In this document: piece by piece, positions 41,085 through 52,600 of the stretch
Layout: the number at the start of each line of letters is the position of its first letter
Numbering within the stretch: position 1 is the first letter of the stretch
Source of the DNA: Prorocentrum cordatum
Lineage: Eukaryota; Sar; Dinophyceae; Prorocentrales; Prorocentraceae
Assembly: GCA_963575745.1 (NCBI GenBank)
Contig: CAUYUJ010003986.1
Coordinates: 1-64,000, forward strand
Length of the DNA: 64,000 bases
Direction: 5' to 3'
Position numbers and translations under genes: made by a program
Notes under the pieces: model-generated
Told to the model about the DNA's origin: nothing
Database searches by the model: none
Seen by the model: only the letters and a program-made list of their open reading frames with translations

Positions 41085-42715
41085 AAGGGCACCTGGTCAC
41101 GCATGATGTCCGCACTCCCCTCCTTGGCCTTCCTCCTAGACTTGGTCTTGGGTCCCTCCACCGCCTCCCCCGTCACGAGTATCCTATCAACAGTCTGATT
41201 TGGGTACACTTCCACGTTGGCATCGACCTGGAACACAAGATCACGAATGGAATACTTCTTTTTTGCAGCAAGAACTTTGGATGTCAGATCTGACAGCACG
41301 CTGGTGTACTGGGCGAAACTAGCGTAGTGGCCTTCTGTTGATCCCCGAGGCTCACCATTATCACCAAGCTCACTCTCACGATGTGGAAGGTAAGCAGATA
41401 CGAAGATAAGGTGACGAAATACAATTGCAACCCAACGACCACCAGAGATGCTGTCGAGGAAGAGGTGCTTCCAAGAACCACGGTACAAGACTGCAGCCCG
41501 CCTGGACTCCGAGTACCTAGAGTCCCACCCCACGTCCTCAACCTCAACATCATTCAAATGCTGGCATTCCTGAAGAGCAACAATAGAGAGATCACGATCA
41601 GCAAGATAGCGCATGCACTCGGAGGTGTGCGTCCCCAACCTCCGTGTATTCCAACCTCCGCACAGGGCTGGGCACCGTCGCTGAGTACTGTTTAGAGCGA
41701 CTTCCCACACTGAGCCGTCGATCCCCGTGTCAACTTCCTTCAACTTCTCAGCCGAGATCTTCCAACCAAGCGTATCCGTCCACACACCGATACATACAGG
41801 AGCCGAAGGAGGGGATTGTTGGGCATACATCCACGCTTTCGCTGGACCCTCGGCCTCGAAGAGAACCTGGGCCTGCTGCACCGACGTACGTTTGTGAAAC
41901 TGCGCCGTAGCCTTACGTGTCTCCCAAACTCGCTTACGATCCTGCGGCGCTGGCTGCACAAGCCAACCCAAATACTGATCACGATAAGGTCCGAAAGCAT
42001 TCTGACAAAGAAGATCGGGGATCTTATCCGACCAAGCTGTGCTCCACTCATTCCTGACCTCCCAGACCGTGTCTTTTGGCGTGCCATTCTTGAAATAGAT
42101 CCTGAAGCGAGTCACTCCAAACTTATTGGAATCCAAATCCCGTTCAGTGCGTTCCTTATCGAAGATGCTGCCTTCCACCCCATCACGGGCACGCGATACA
42201 GCATACAACTTGGCAATCATATTACGTGCAGTGCTCACTGAAAGCTTGGCCTTGTCACGGTTCTCAATCTTCCGAGGACCACCCTTGCAAAAGCCCGAGA
42301 TCTGAATCCAAGTCGGTACATGAGGCTCAAAGGGTCTCCGAAAGTCTCTGTTAATCGATGCTCGAGTCGACGATCCTGCTAACGAACCACTTTCGAATAC
42401 ATTGGACTGGGCGCTCATCTGCAACTGGATCTCACGAATCTGCTTGGCCTGGGACTCCTGAACCTCGCGGATCTCCTGAACAGATGAGGTTAGTGGGGCC
42501 ACCTGGGCGGAGACCTGGGTCGTAATTTCACGTTTCATGTCGGCTGTGTTTGACTGGAGCATCTGTTGCATATCCTGGTTCATTGCCGAGAACTGGCTGC
42601 GCAGTAGCTCCGCAATGTCGACACTGACTCCCCCTCCACTACTGCCCGCAGCATAAGAGCCTCCTCCCCTCGCAGCAGCACCTACACCCTCCTGTCCCAT
42701 GAGAGCCTCCTCCAT
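41081..42715 (-). pseudogene. LINE 3 ORF1 fused in frame to the ORF2 endonuclease
   Basis: Starts with a true ATG at 42715. Residues ~35-110 are a coiled coil (QFSAMNQDMQQMLQSN, TSSVQEIREVQESQAKQI). Residues ~135-340 correspond to the conserved ORF1 domain of the other LINEs (VPTWIQISGFCKGG, GVTRFRIYFKNGTPKDTVWE). At codon 346 (41678-41680) there is CGA where LINEs 1 and 2 have UGA, so the frame runs on into the endonuclease domain (WNTRRLGTHTSEC, VALQECQHL, VSAYLPHRE, VFQVDANVEV) before a frameshift at about 41085. This supports a single ORF1-ORF2 product as the ancestral output. Confidence 0.85.
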
Positions 42716-43071
42716 CGAGTCTGGTATACCTTCGTTCGAAATGCTCGAAATGCCTCAATGTCAAAGAATACACACGTGTGCAAGAACAATAATGGAGAAA
42801 GCGCAAGCAGGCAGTACAAACAAGTACAAAGCGACGACAGCGGCCTATGCGTTGAAGTCAGTCCCACTTCTGATGCCAAACAGAGCTGGCCTCCAGCACC
42901 TATCATCTGTAGGCCAAGGAGAGAAGGTCGTCGCAGCCGACGAAGTACCCGAATTTATTGCACGGCCCGCCCGCGCGCACACGGCCGCCCAGGGGGCAGC
43001 CTGAGGAGACAGGCTTGAGGAAGCCCCGGGCGGGCCAGGCCACCGCTGAGATCCCCGAGGAGGGACAGCAG
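42716..43071 (-). other. LINE 3 5' untranslated region
   Basis: 356 bp, strongly GC-rich near the insertion end (CCTGGCCCGCCCGGGGCTTC on the LINE strand). No gene or defendable promoter motif. Confidence 0.55.
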
Positions 43072-43391
43072 CAACCTGGTCACCGCCGGGAACCTCGTAG
43101 AGCTCCTTACACGCGTAAGAGAGCCTAGATTCAAAACAGACAGCTTATCGGAGCATTTCTAAGGAAACGTCGAAATTATATTTTTGGGTGTGAACTAGAT
43201 GTCGGTTGCTCCTAATTTTTCGATAGTAGAACTGGTTCTAGATAGGTGAGCTGCTCTGGGAAAAAAAATTATATGCCGATGCTTGGCGTAAAAATCTGCT
43301 TCCTCAATATGAATTGTCAAATATCTTTCAAATTCTAGCAAAACCGACCAAAAGTTACCACTTTTTCTCTCTTCTGGTCCGGTCGACCAAC
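43072..43391 (+). mobile_element. Right part of the F1 element split by LINE 3
   Basis: Target copy CAACCTGGTC, then ACCGCCGGGAACCTCGTAGA and GCTCC. The F1 interior (GATAGTAGAACTGGTTCTAG) leads to the start of an F2 head at 43392. Confidence 0.85.
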
Positions 43392-43666
43392 CTGGGAACC
43401 GGCGGTACACCGACAACCAGGTTACCGCCGGTCACCTCGTAGAAGTCTTTTCTTGCACAGCGCTCCTCGGAACACATGAAGGAAGCTTCTGAAGCGAGAG
43501 CCGAAAAACTCGAAAAAAACACGATCTTCCGGTTTTCATCCAAAGTCGGTTCCTCCAAGTGATTTGATAGTAATACTGCACCTACGGACCTGAGAATTTG
43601 ACTGGCAGACGCGGCATAACCCACTACAGGTGCGAAAAATCTGCTTTCTCAAAATGAATTGTCAAA
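43392..43666 (+). mobile_element. F2 hairpin element, right end missing
   Basis: CTGGGAACCGGCGGTACACC, loop GACAACCAGG, arm TTACCGCCGG. The interior (TCCAAGTGATTTGATAGTAA, TGGCAGACGCGGCATAACCC) runs until an F1 element starts at 43667. Confidence 0.8.
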
Positions 43667-44056
43667 CTGGCGCCGGCGGTGAAACGTCAACCTGGTCACC
43701 GCCGGGAACCTCGTAGAGCTCCTTCCGCACGTGAGAGTGCTCAGAATCAAAAGAGAGAGCTTCTGGAAGCATTTCTCGAAAAAGCGAAATTGGTTTTTTC
43801 ATGTCGACATGAAGATGGTTCCGCCAAGTGCTTTGATAGTAAAAGTGCGCCTACGGAGCTCATATTAAGACGCAGAGGCCCTCATAGTGGTCCACAGGTG
43901 CGAAAAATCCGCTTTCTCAAATTGAATGGTTGAAGATCTTTCAAATCTTAGCAAAACCGACGCAAAGTCGTCACATTGTCCGCCCGAGCCAGGTCGGCCA
44001 ACTAGCTCCACCCGCGCCCGAATTACTCTAGATCGATAACGAAGAGCTCTACGAAG
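43667..44056 (+). mobile_element. F1 hairpin element, full length (390 bp)
   Basis: CTGGCGCCGGCGGTGAAACG with perfect arms and loop GTCAACCTGG (an unoccupied LINE target), F1 interior, and the right end GATCGATAACGAAGAGCTCT then ACGAAG, followed by TA. Non-coding. Confidence 0.85.
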
Positions 44057-44229
44057 TATTTTGCCAACTAGCTCCACCCTGTCGCCGAACTGGGATCCGG
44101 CGGTAAACCGTCAACGCCGGGAGCCTCGTAGAGCTCTCTTCTCGTGCGGCGCTGCTCGAAGAACACAAAAAAAAAAGGTTTCTCAAGCGTGAAGAAAAAG
44201 GCTCGGGGGGGGGGGGGGGGGAAATCGGT
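44057..44229 (+). repeat. Damaged F2 head with G-run
   Basis: CTGGGATCCGGCGGTAAACC at 44090 lacks the right arm (GTCAACGCCGGGAGCC), so no hairpin forms. A run of about 13 G at 44208-44221 precedes the satellite. Confidence 0.7.
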
Positions 44230-45660
44230 TTACAATACGAATAGTTTTCTGCGAGTATCAGACTGTGTTCAGAGCTCTAGATGCTTCAGCCGAACGCACC
44301 CGATGCTCCTGGATCGATTTCTGTGCGTACAGCTCTGGTACAGCTCGAGTTAAGTACAGAACACCGACAGCACCTGTAAAGAGAACTTCAAGAATACGAA
44401 AAGCTTCGCGGACCTAGCTCGAGTAGCAGACTGAATTCAGACCTCTCGATGCAACAGACGGACGCGCCTACTGATACTGTTCGTTTATGTGCTTACCAGC
44501 TCTGTAACTCGTCTAAATCTTGAGCTAAGTAAGGGAAAACGACAGCACTTGCCAAATGCCTGGAAGAATACGAATAGGTTTGCCGACCTAGCTCGAGTAG
44601 CATACCGAGCTCAGACATCTAGATGGAATAAAGGAACGCGTCTGATGATTCTGAATCGGTTTCTGTGAGCACCAGCCTTGTAGCTCTCCCGCATCTCGAG
44701 TTTAGTGCCAAAACCGTTAACGCGTGTCAGGATGACTCGGAACAGAGTTCGTTCCCTCAAGTGTTTTGATAGTAATATTGCATCTACGGACCTGAGAATT
44801 TTACTGGCAGACGCGACATAACCCACTACACGTAAGAAAAATACCAGTTCTTGAAACGAATTTTCAAATTCTGCAGAAAGATACAAAGCTCTACCCTAAG
44901 TCGTCACATTGTCTCTTAAGGTCGGGTCGGCCAACTAGCTCTACCCTGCGCCCGAATCTCTTAGCTCATCTTGCCCAAGAGCCAACTGGCTCCACCCTAT
45001 AGCTCTCAGAGAGCTCTCCGGAAATAATCCACTGCTCGGCGTAAAAATCTACTTTCTCAAAATGAATTGCACCTCGTAGAGCTCTTCGGCCAGATGAGCT
45101 AAGAAGAATTCGGGCGCAGGGTGGAGCTAGTTGGCCGACCGACCTTAAGAGAAAATGTGACGACTTGGAGTCGGTGTTTCATACTTGTGCAAAATTTGAA
45201 AATTTGTTTTAAGAACTGGTATTTTTACCACCTGTAGTGGGTTATGTCACGTCTGCCAGTTAAACTTTCAAGTCTGTAGCTGAAATATTACGTTGAAAAC
45301 ATTTGCTGGAACCGTGGGCCGTTTCGAGTCATCTTGACACGCGTTGACGGTTTTCTGTACGTAACTCAAGATTCAGGACAGCTACAGAGCTGATATTAAC
45401 AGAAATCGATTCAGAATCATCAGGCGCGTTCGCCTGTCCCATCGAGAGGTCTGACCCCGGTCTGCTACTCGAGACATCTTGACAGGTGCTGTCGGTTTTC
45501 GGCACTTGATTTCAGGACTGCAATAGAGCTGATACTTACAAAAACCGAGACAGAATGATCAGGCGCGTTCGTCTGTTCCATCGAGATGTCTGAGCTCGGT
45601 CTGCTTCTTCAGCTAGGTCTGCGAAACTATTCCCACTATATCAACTAGTTATACGCTGCT
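44230..45660. repeat. Large imperfect inverted repeat of satellite units and F2 interior
   Basis: Plus-oriented satellite units (44230-44745) and F2 interior (44750-45060) are followed by the same components in reverse: right-end box CCTCGTAGAGCTCTTCGG at 45068, inverted F2 interior (45100-45300) and inverted satellite units (45320-45660). The centre is near 45060. No coding sequence. Confidence 0.75.
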
Positions 45661-46605
45661 AGTTTTTGAGGTTCGTTTTCTAGACTTAACTCGACCGATG
45701 AGCTGCGCACGAAAACGGAGCTCTACGAGGCTTCCGGGGTTTACCGCCGGATCCCAATCAAATATCTTCCAAATACCAGCAAAACCGACAAGTTATCACT
45801 TTGTCTCTTCTGGTCAGGTCGACCAACTAGCTCCACCCCGCGCAAGAATTCCTAGCTCACTTGGTAGCGTCCAAAACCCGGAGAACTTGGTAGCGTCCAA
45901 ACCCGGATAGCGAACAGGCAACTGGCGCCGGCGGTGAACCGTCAACCCAGTCACCGTCGGGAACCTCGTAAAGCTCCTTACACTGGGCAGAGTGCTCAGA
46001 ATCGAAGTAGAGCCACAATAAAGATTTTCCTAAAATCTTGATTTCAGATTCTTTCGATGTTCATATTGGCTCGGTTCCAGGACATCGGGAGAGCTCAGCT
46101 GCTGTTAGGGAGAAGTTTATACGCCAATGCTCGGCGTAAATATCTGCTCTCAAAATAAATTGTAACACTGGCGCCGGCATGGAATCGTCAACCTCGTCAC
46201 TGCCGTGTAGAGCTCCTTGCACCCGTAAGAAAGCTGAGGATCGAAGCGGAAAGCTTCTGGGAGCTTTTCTAGAAAAACGTCAAATTCAAATTTTTGCGGT
46301 TCCACATCTTCTTTTCTGGCCGGGTCGACCAACAAGGAGCTGGCGGTAAACCGTCAACCAGATTACCGCCGGGAGCCTCCTAGAGCTTTTGCCTGGCGCT
46401 GCTCGTAACACGTGGGAAGCGTTCTTGAGAAAGACTTTAAAATTTGTGATTTGTATGGTTTCTCCAAATCGGTCCCCCAAGTGTTTTGTAATACTGCAGC
46501 AACGGACACCTGAGAATTGCACTGGCGGACGCGGCATAACCCACTACTGTTGCAAAAATACCCGTTCTCAAAACGAATGAATTCCTGCTCTAGCTCATCG
46601 ATAAC
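45661..46605 (+). repeat. Patchwork of partial hairpin elements
   Basis: Partial F1/F2 pieces: a truncated inverted head near 45720, interior at 45760-45850, ACTTGGTAGCGTCCAAA twice (about 45857 and 45889), F1 heads at 45921 and 46167 (arms damaged in the second), an F2 head at 46338 and its interior to 46600. None is complete. Confidence 0.7.
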
Positions 46606-46997
46606 CTGGCGCCGGCGGCAAACCGTCAACCAGGTAACCGCCGGGACCCTCGTAGAGCTCATTCCTCGCACGGCGCTGCTCGGTACGCATGAAGGAAGGG
46701 TCACGACCCAAAACACTCGAAAAAATACATTTTTATGTTTTTATGCAAAGACGGTTGCTCCAAGTGTTTTGATAGTAACACTGCACCTACAGACCTAAAA
46801 AATTGATTGGCAGACGCGGCAAAACCAATTACAGCTGCGAAAAATCTGCTGTCTCAAAATGAATGGTGAAATATCTTTCAAATCTTAGCAAAACCGACCA
46901 AAAGTCGTCACATTGTCCGCCCGGGCCGGGTCGGCGAACTAGCTCCACCCCGCGCCGGAATTCCTCTAGCTCATCGATAACGAAGAGCTCTACGAGG
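46606..46997 (+). mobile_element. F1/F2 hybrid hairpin element, full length (392 bp)
   Basis: Starts CTGGCGCCGGCGGCAAACCG (F1-like start, F2-like loop CAACCAGG) and ends GAAGAGCTCTACGAGG followed by CA. The interior is F2-type (AAGTGTTTTGATAGTAACAC). Suggests exchange between families. Confidence 0.8.
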
Positions 46998-46998
46998 C

Positions 46999-47338
46999 AC
47001 TGGCGCTGGCGGTGAACCGTCAACCTGGTCACCGCCAGGAACCTCGGAGAGCTCCTTGCACGCGTGAGATTGCTGAGAATCGAAAGAGACAGCTGCTGAA
47101 ATTTCTGGAAAATCAAAGTTAATATTTTTTCATGTCGACATGAAGTTGGTTCCGCCAAATATTTTGATAGTGGAAGTGTGCCTACAGAGCTCATATTAAG
47201 ATGCAGAGGCTCTCATAGTAGTCTACAGGTGCGAAGAAATCTGGTTTCTTAAAATAAATGGTCAAATATCTTTCAAATCTTAGCGAAACCGACCCAAAGT
47301 TGTCACATTCTCCTTTCTGGCCGGGCGTCAACCTAGTC
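46999..47338 (+). mobile_element. F1 element with compensatory stem change, and left flank of a LINE fragment
   Basis: The head at 46999 has arms CTGGCGGTGA and TCACCGCCAG: both sides changed together, so pairing is kept. F1/F2 interior follows to about 47320, then GGGCGTCAACCTAGTC, a hairpin-loop sequence interrupted by the LINE-type fragment. Confidence 0.75.
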
Positions 47339-47722
47339 TTTGCGGTCTTTGCGATCGACTATGCGGGCCGTCAGGCCCAGTCGCTGGAAGGGAAAAGGGC
47401 GGCATACAGAGTCAGGCAGACACCCACCACTCTCTGAGCGGAAGTGGGCACATGCGAAACTCAAAATTCCGAACAAAGTGAAAAGCACGCGGAGCTCTTA
47501 CCAACATGCGCGCATGCCCGACACACACACACAGCATGGCAAGAGTCAACGCAAACACAAAGTCCGAAGTATGTCGAAACCTCAGAGACACATCAATTTT
47601 GCGACAACCGACCGTGTTACAATATTTCCATCAAAGAAACAACATACACAAACCAAACAATGTAAGAGAATAGTGATGCTGATCGGACCCATCTCAGATG
47701 GCAGGCCCGAGCACGACGCATA
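47339..47722 (-). mobile_element. 5'-truncated LINE 3'-end fragment (about 385 bp), probable
   Basis: The plus strand begins TTTGCGGTCTTTGCGATCG right after the loop sequence GTCAACCTAGTC, like the 3' ends of LINEs 1 and 3 (TTTGCGTCTTTGC, TTTTTTGCGCCTTTTGCG). It ends before GGAAACCTCGTAGAGCTCC, where the F1 element resumes with the right hairpin arm missing. It holds no coding domain, only 3' untranslated-like sequence. Assignment rests on position and tail. Confidence 0.6.
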
Positions 47723-48655
47723 CGCTGGAAACCTCGTAGAGCTCCTTTCCGGCACAAAGGTGCTAAGAATTGAAGCAGACAGCTTCTCGCGGCCTTTCTC
47801 GACAAACATCAACTTTCTATGTACAAATCTGCTTTCTGATAATTGTCAAATATCTGTCAAATATTCGCAAAACTACCCAAAAGGTACCACTGGCACCGGC
47901 GGTGGAACGTCGGGAACGTCGTAGAGCTGCTTCCACGCGTGAGAACATTGTTTTTTTTTTATCTCGACATAAAGTGGTTTCCGCGAAGTGTTTTGATAGT
48001 TAAAGTGCGCCTACAGAGCTCATAACTGGCACCGGCGGTGAACTGTCAATCTGGTCACCGCCGGGAACCTCGTAGACCTCCTTCGTGCTTGGAGCCAAAG
48101 AACAGAGCTTCTGGAGGCATTTCTCAAAAATTTGAACATTGATGTTTCCATGTCGACAGAAAGTTGGTTCCGCCAAGAAGCGAGAGCCGAAAAACTCAAA
48201 AAAACACGATTTTTCTGTTTTTATCCAAGGTCGGTTCCTCTAATGTTTTCACAGTAATACTGCACCTTGACAAGCAGACACGGCATAAACCCTTCCCTCC
48301 TTCATGCCTGGTCAGCGAAAGAGCTTATCAGATAACTCAGAAAAACGTATTTTTTGTGTCGATAAAAAGTTGGTTCCTCCAAGTGTTTTGACAATGATAC
48401 TGCCCCTGGAGCCAGAAACATTTTCCAGCAGATGCGCCACTGCTTACTACAGGGAATAAAAATCTCACTTCTCAAAACGAGCTTCAAAATTCGGCATAAA
48501 GTGAAAAGAACTGACCCCAGGTCACCACATCGTCTCTTTTGGTCGTGCCCGCCAAATAGCTCCACGCTCTGCTCGAATTCATCTTAGCTCTTTGCCAAAG
48601 AGCTCTACGAGGTACTTGGTAAAGTCCACTTGCTAATGTGCACTTGGTAGTGTCC
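47723..48655 (+). repeat. Partial F1/F2 elements
   Basis: F1 remainder to about 47885, a loop-deleted head at 47889 (GCGGTGGAACGTCGGGAAC), another F1 head at 48026 with intact arms, then F2-type interior (48180-48560) ending in the right end AAGAGCTCTACGAGG and TA at 48613. CTTGGTA(A/G)(A/T)GTCCA repeats follow. Confidence 0.7.
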
Positions 48656-49045
48656 ATGGCGCCGGCGGTGAACCGTCAACCTAGTCACCGCCGGAAACCT
48701 CGTAGAGCTCCTTTCGCACGTAAGAGTGCTCAGAATCAGAAGAGAGAGCTTCTGGAAGCATTTCTCGAAAAAGGCAAAATTGATTTTTTCATGTCGACAT
48801 AAAGTTGATTCCCCCAAGTGTTTTGATAGTAAACGCGCCTACGGAGCTAATATTACGACGCAGAGGCCCTCACACTCGTCTACACGCGAAAAATCTGCTT
48901 TCTCACAATGAATTGTCAAATATCTTTGAAATCTAAGCAAAGCCGACCCAAAGTCACCACTTTGTCCTTCTGGTCGGGTCGACCAACTAGCTCCAGCCCG
49001 CGCCGGAATTCCCCTAGCTCCTCCATAACGAAGAGCTCTACGAGG
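48656..49045 (+). mobile_element. F1 hairpin element, full length (390 bp)
   Basis: ATGGCGCCGGCGGTGAACCG (first base changed), loop GTCAACCTAG, TCACCGCCGG, CCTCGTAGAGCTCC, F1 interior, and the right end CCATAACGAAGAGCTCTACG then AGG and TA. A broken F2 head (CTGGAACCGGC) follows directly. Confidence 0.82.
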
Positions 49046-49671
49046 TACTGGAACCGGCTTTTCTCGCACGGCGCTCCTCGGTACATATGCAGGAAAATTC
49101 TGGAGCAAGACCCCAAAAACTCGAAAAAACACGTTGTATGTTTACATCAAAAGACAGTTCCACCGAGTGTTTTTATCCAATAGTTTTGCGCACCTAGCTC
49201 GGGTAGCAGACCGAGTTCAGACCTCTCGGTGGAACAAGCGCACGCGCCAAATGATACAATCATTCCATGTGCGTACCAGCTCTGTGGCAATTCTGAATCG
49301 TGTGTTCAGTAAAGAAAACCGACAGCACTCGTCAAAATCACTCGAAGAATACGAATAGGTTTGTGGACCTAGCTCGAGAACCAGACCGAGTTCAGAGCTC
49401 TAGATGGACAGACAAACGCGCCTCATAATTTCCAATCGGTTCCCGTAAGTGTCAGCTCTGTAGCTGTCCTGAAACTCGAGATAAGTATAGAAAACCGTCG
49501 ATGCGTGTCAAGATGACTCGAAACGGCCGTCGGTTCCAGCAAGTGTTTTGATAGTAATATTGCAGCTACGGACCTCAGAATTTAACTGGCATCCGCGGCA
49601 TAACCCACTACACGTGAAAAAAAAACCGGTTCGCAAAACGATTCTTTAAATTTTTCGCAAAGATTGAAAAA
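49046..49671 (+). repeat. F2 fragment and satellite units
   Basis: F2 interior fragments (TTTTCTCGCACGGCGCTCCT) to about 49175, then two satellite units (CGCACCTAGCTCGGGTAGCA at 49189, next near 49365), then F2 interior again at about 49525-49670. No coding sequence. Confidence 0.75.
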
Positions 49672-52600
49672 CTGGGCGCCGGCGGTAAACCGTCAACCTT
49701 TCTTACCGCCGGGGGACTCGTAGAGCTTCCTGACAATATATAATGTCGAAAACAAATTGCAGAGAACGAAGAGTTTCACAGCCCAGGCGATTTCAGACCT
49801 CTCGATGCAACAGCCGAACGCCCCCGAGGCTTCTGGATTGTCTTCTGTACGAGCTCTGTAGCTCTCCTACAGCCCGAGTTACGTGCGTAAATCGACAGCA
49901 ACCCTGAAGATGACTCGAACAATACGAATAGTTTGGCAAACCTAGCTCGAGTATCAGACCAAGTTTAGGCCTCTGAATGCGACAGGCGGACGCGTCTGAT
50001 GTCTCCGAATCGATTCCTGTGATTACCAGCCCTGCAGCCCCCCTACAGCCCGAGTTAAGTGCAGAAAACCGACAGCATCTCAGGATGACTCGAACAATAC
50101 GAATAGTTTTGCGGACCTAGTTCGGGCAGCAGACCGAGTTCCAGGCTCTGGATTCGAAAGGTGGACACGCCTGATGTCTTCGAATCGATTCCTGTGACTA
50201 CCAGCACTGTAGCCCCCCACAACCCGAGTTCAGTACAGAAACCGACAGCACCTCTTAAGATTACTCGAACAATACGAATAGTTTCGCGATTCTAGAGCGG
50301 GCAGCAGACCGAGTTCAGAGCTCTGAATTCAACAGACAACCGCGACTCATGACTCTGAATTGGTGTCTATTAGTATTAGCTCTGTAGCTATTATATAGCT
50401 CGAGTTAAGTACAGAAAACCGAGAGCGCATGTCAAGATGACTCGAATAATACGAATAGGTTTGCGGACCTAGCTCGGCTAGCAGACCGAGTTCAGACCTC
50501 TAGATGCAACAGACGAACGCGCCTGATCATTCTGAATCGATAAGGTGTGCTTACCAGCTCTGTAGCTGTCCTATGTCTCGAGTTAAGTCCAATACCGACA
50601 GCGCGTATCAAGATGACTCGAAACGGCCGATCCCGCCTGGACGCTTTGTGGCAGTAAAAGATACCCGATCGAGCTGAGATCAAGATGGCGAGCGGGAATG
50701 AGATCGAATATCACGGGAAAAAACTACTAGAGCTCTAACGAATGGTTGAATTTCGAAAACAAAATTTTCAACCGACCAAAATTCCTCAAAATGTCCGTCG
50801 AGATTTTTCTTGCCAACTAGCTCTCCAGCGCCCCGGAATTACTGGGCGCCGGCGGTAAACCGTCAACCTTTCTTACCGCCGGGGGACTCGTAGAGCTTCC
50901 TGACAATATATAATGTCGAAAACAAATTGCAGAGAACGAAGAGTTTTTCAGCCCAAGCGATTTCAGACCTCTCGATGCAACAGCCGAACGGCCCCGATGC
51001 TTCTGGATTGTCTTCTGTACGAGCTCTGTAGCTCTCCTACAGCCCGAGTTACGTGCGTGAATCGACAGCAACCCTGAAGATGACTCGAACAATACGAATA
51101 GTTTGGCAAAACTAGCTCGAGTATCAGACCAAGCTTAGGCCTCTGAATGCGACAGGCGGACGCGTCTGATGTCTCCGAATCGATTCCTGTGATTACCAGC
51201 CCTGCAGCCCCCCTACAGCCCGAGTTACGTGCAGAAAACCGACAGCATCTCAGGATGACTCGAACAATACGAATAGTTTTGCGGACCTAGTTCGGGCAGC
51301 AGACCGAGTTCCAGACTCTGGATTCGAAAGGTGGACACGCCTGATGTCTTCGAATCGATTCCTGTGACTACCAGCACTGTAGCCCCCCACAACCCGAGTT
51401 AAGTACAGAAACCGACAGCACCTCTCAAGATGACTCGAACAATACGAATAGTTTCGCGATTCTAGAGCGGGCAGCAGACCGAGTTCAGAGCTCTGAATTC
51501 AACAGACAACCGCGACTCATGACTCTGAAGTTGTGTCTATAAGTATTAGCTCTGTAGCTGTTATATAGCTCAAGTTAAGTACAGAAAACCGAGAGCGCCT
51601 GTCATGATGACTCGAATAATACGAATAGGTTTGCGGACCTAGCTCGGCTAGCAGACCGAGTTCAGACCTCTAGATGCAACAGACGAACGCGTCTGATCAT
51701 TCTGAATCGATAAGGTGTGCTTACCAGCTCTGTAGCTGTCCTATGTCTCGAGTTAAGCCCAATATACCGACAGCGCGTATCAAGATGACTCGAAATGGCC
51801 GATCCCGCCTGGACGCTTGTTGGCAGTAAAAGATACCCGATCGAGCTGAGATCAAGATGGCGAGCGGGAATGAGATCGAATATCACGGAAAAAATACTAG
51901 AGCTCTAACGAATGGTTGAATTTCGGGAACAAAATTTTCAACAAACCAAAATTCCTCAAAAGGTCCGTCGAGATTTTCTTGCCAACTGGGCGCCGGCGGT
52001 AAACCGTCAACCTTTCTTACCGCCGGGGGACTCGTAGAGCTTCCTGACACTATATAATGTGGAATAAAATTGTTGAGAACGAAAGATTTTTCAGCCCAAG
52101 CGATTTCAGACCTCCCGATGCAACAGCCGAACGCCCCCGATACTTCAGGATTGTCTTTTGTACGAGCTCTGTAGCCCTCCTTCAGCCCAGTAACGTGCGT
52201 AAATCGGCAGCACCTCTCAAGATGAATCGAACAATACGAATAGTTTGGCAAAGCTAGCTCGAGTATCAGACCGATTCCAGACCTCTGAATGCGACAGGCG
52301 GACGCGTCTGATGTCTTCGAATCGATGCTTGTGATTACCAGCCCTGCAGCCCATCTACAGCCCGAGTTGAGTGAGAAAACCGACAGCACCTCTCAGGATG
52401 ACTCGAACAATACGAATAGTTTTGCGAACCTAGTTCGGGCAGCAGACCGAGTTCCGAGCTCTGGATTCGACAGGTGGACGCGCCTGATGTCTTCAAACCG
52501 ATTCCTGTGACTGCGAGCACTGTAGCTCCCTACAGCCCGAGTTGAGTACAGAGACCCGACAGCACCTCTCAAGCTGACTCGAACAATACGAATAGTTTCG

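Larger units (their letters stand above)
37830..43071 (-). mobile_element. LINE 3: internally deleted retrotransposon in an F1 hairpin loop (5.2 kb)
   Basis: Flanked by an exact 10-bp duplication (CAACCTGGTC). ORF1 and the endonuclease part of ORF2 form one continuous frame (42715-41081). The centre has lost about 300 codons covering the reverse-transcriptase fingers and motif A, at about 40340-40380; the rest (motifs B and C, RNase H) is at 40325-38256. The identical target copies date it as fairly recent despite being defective. Confidence 0.92.

Noticed and set aside
47340-47924. 194-codon plus-strand frame over the 47-kb fragment
   Set aside because: It crosses the junction between the LINE-type fragment and an F1 element, so it cannot be one old gene.
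50905-50925. TATATAATG after each F3 head as a TATA promoter
   Set aside because: It is a constant part of a non-coding repeat with no gene downstream. Dinoflagellate promoters do not generally use TATA boxes.
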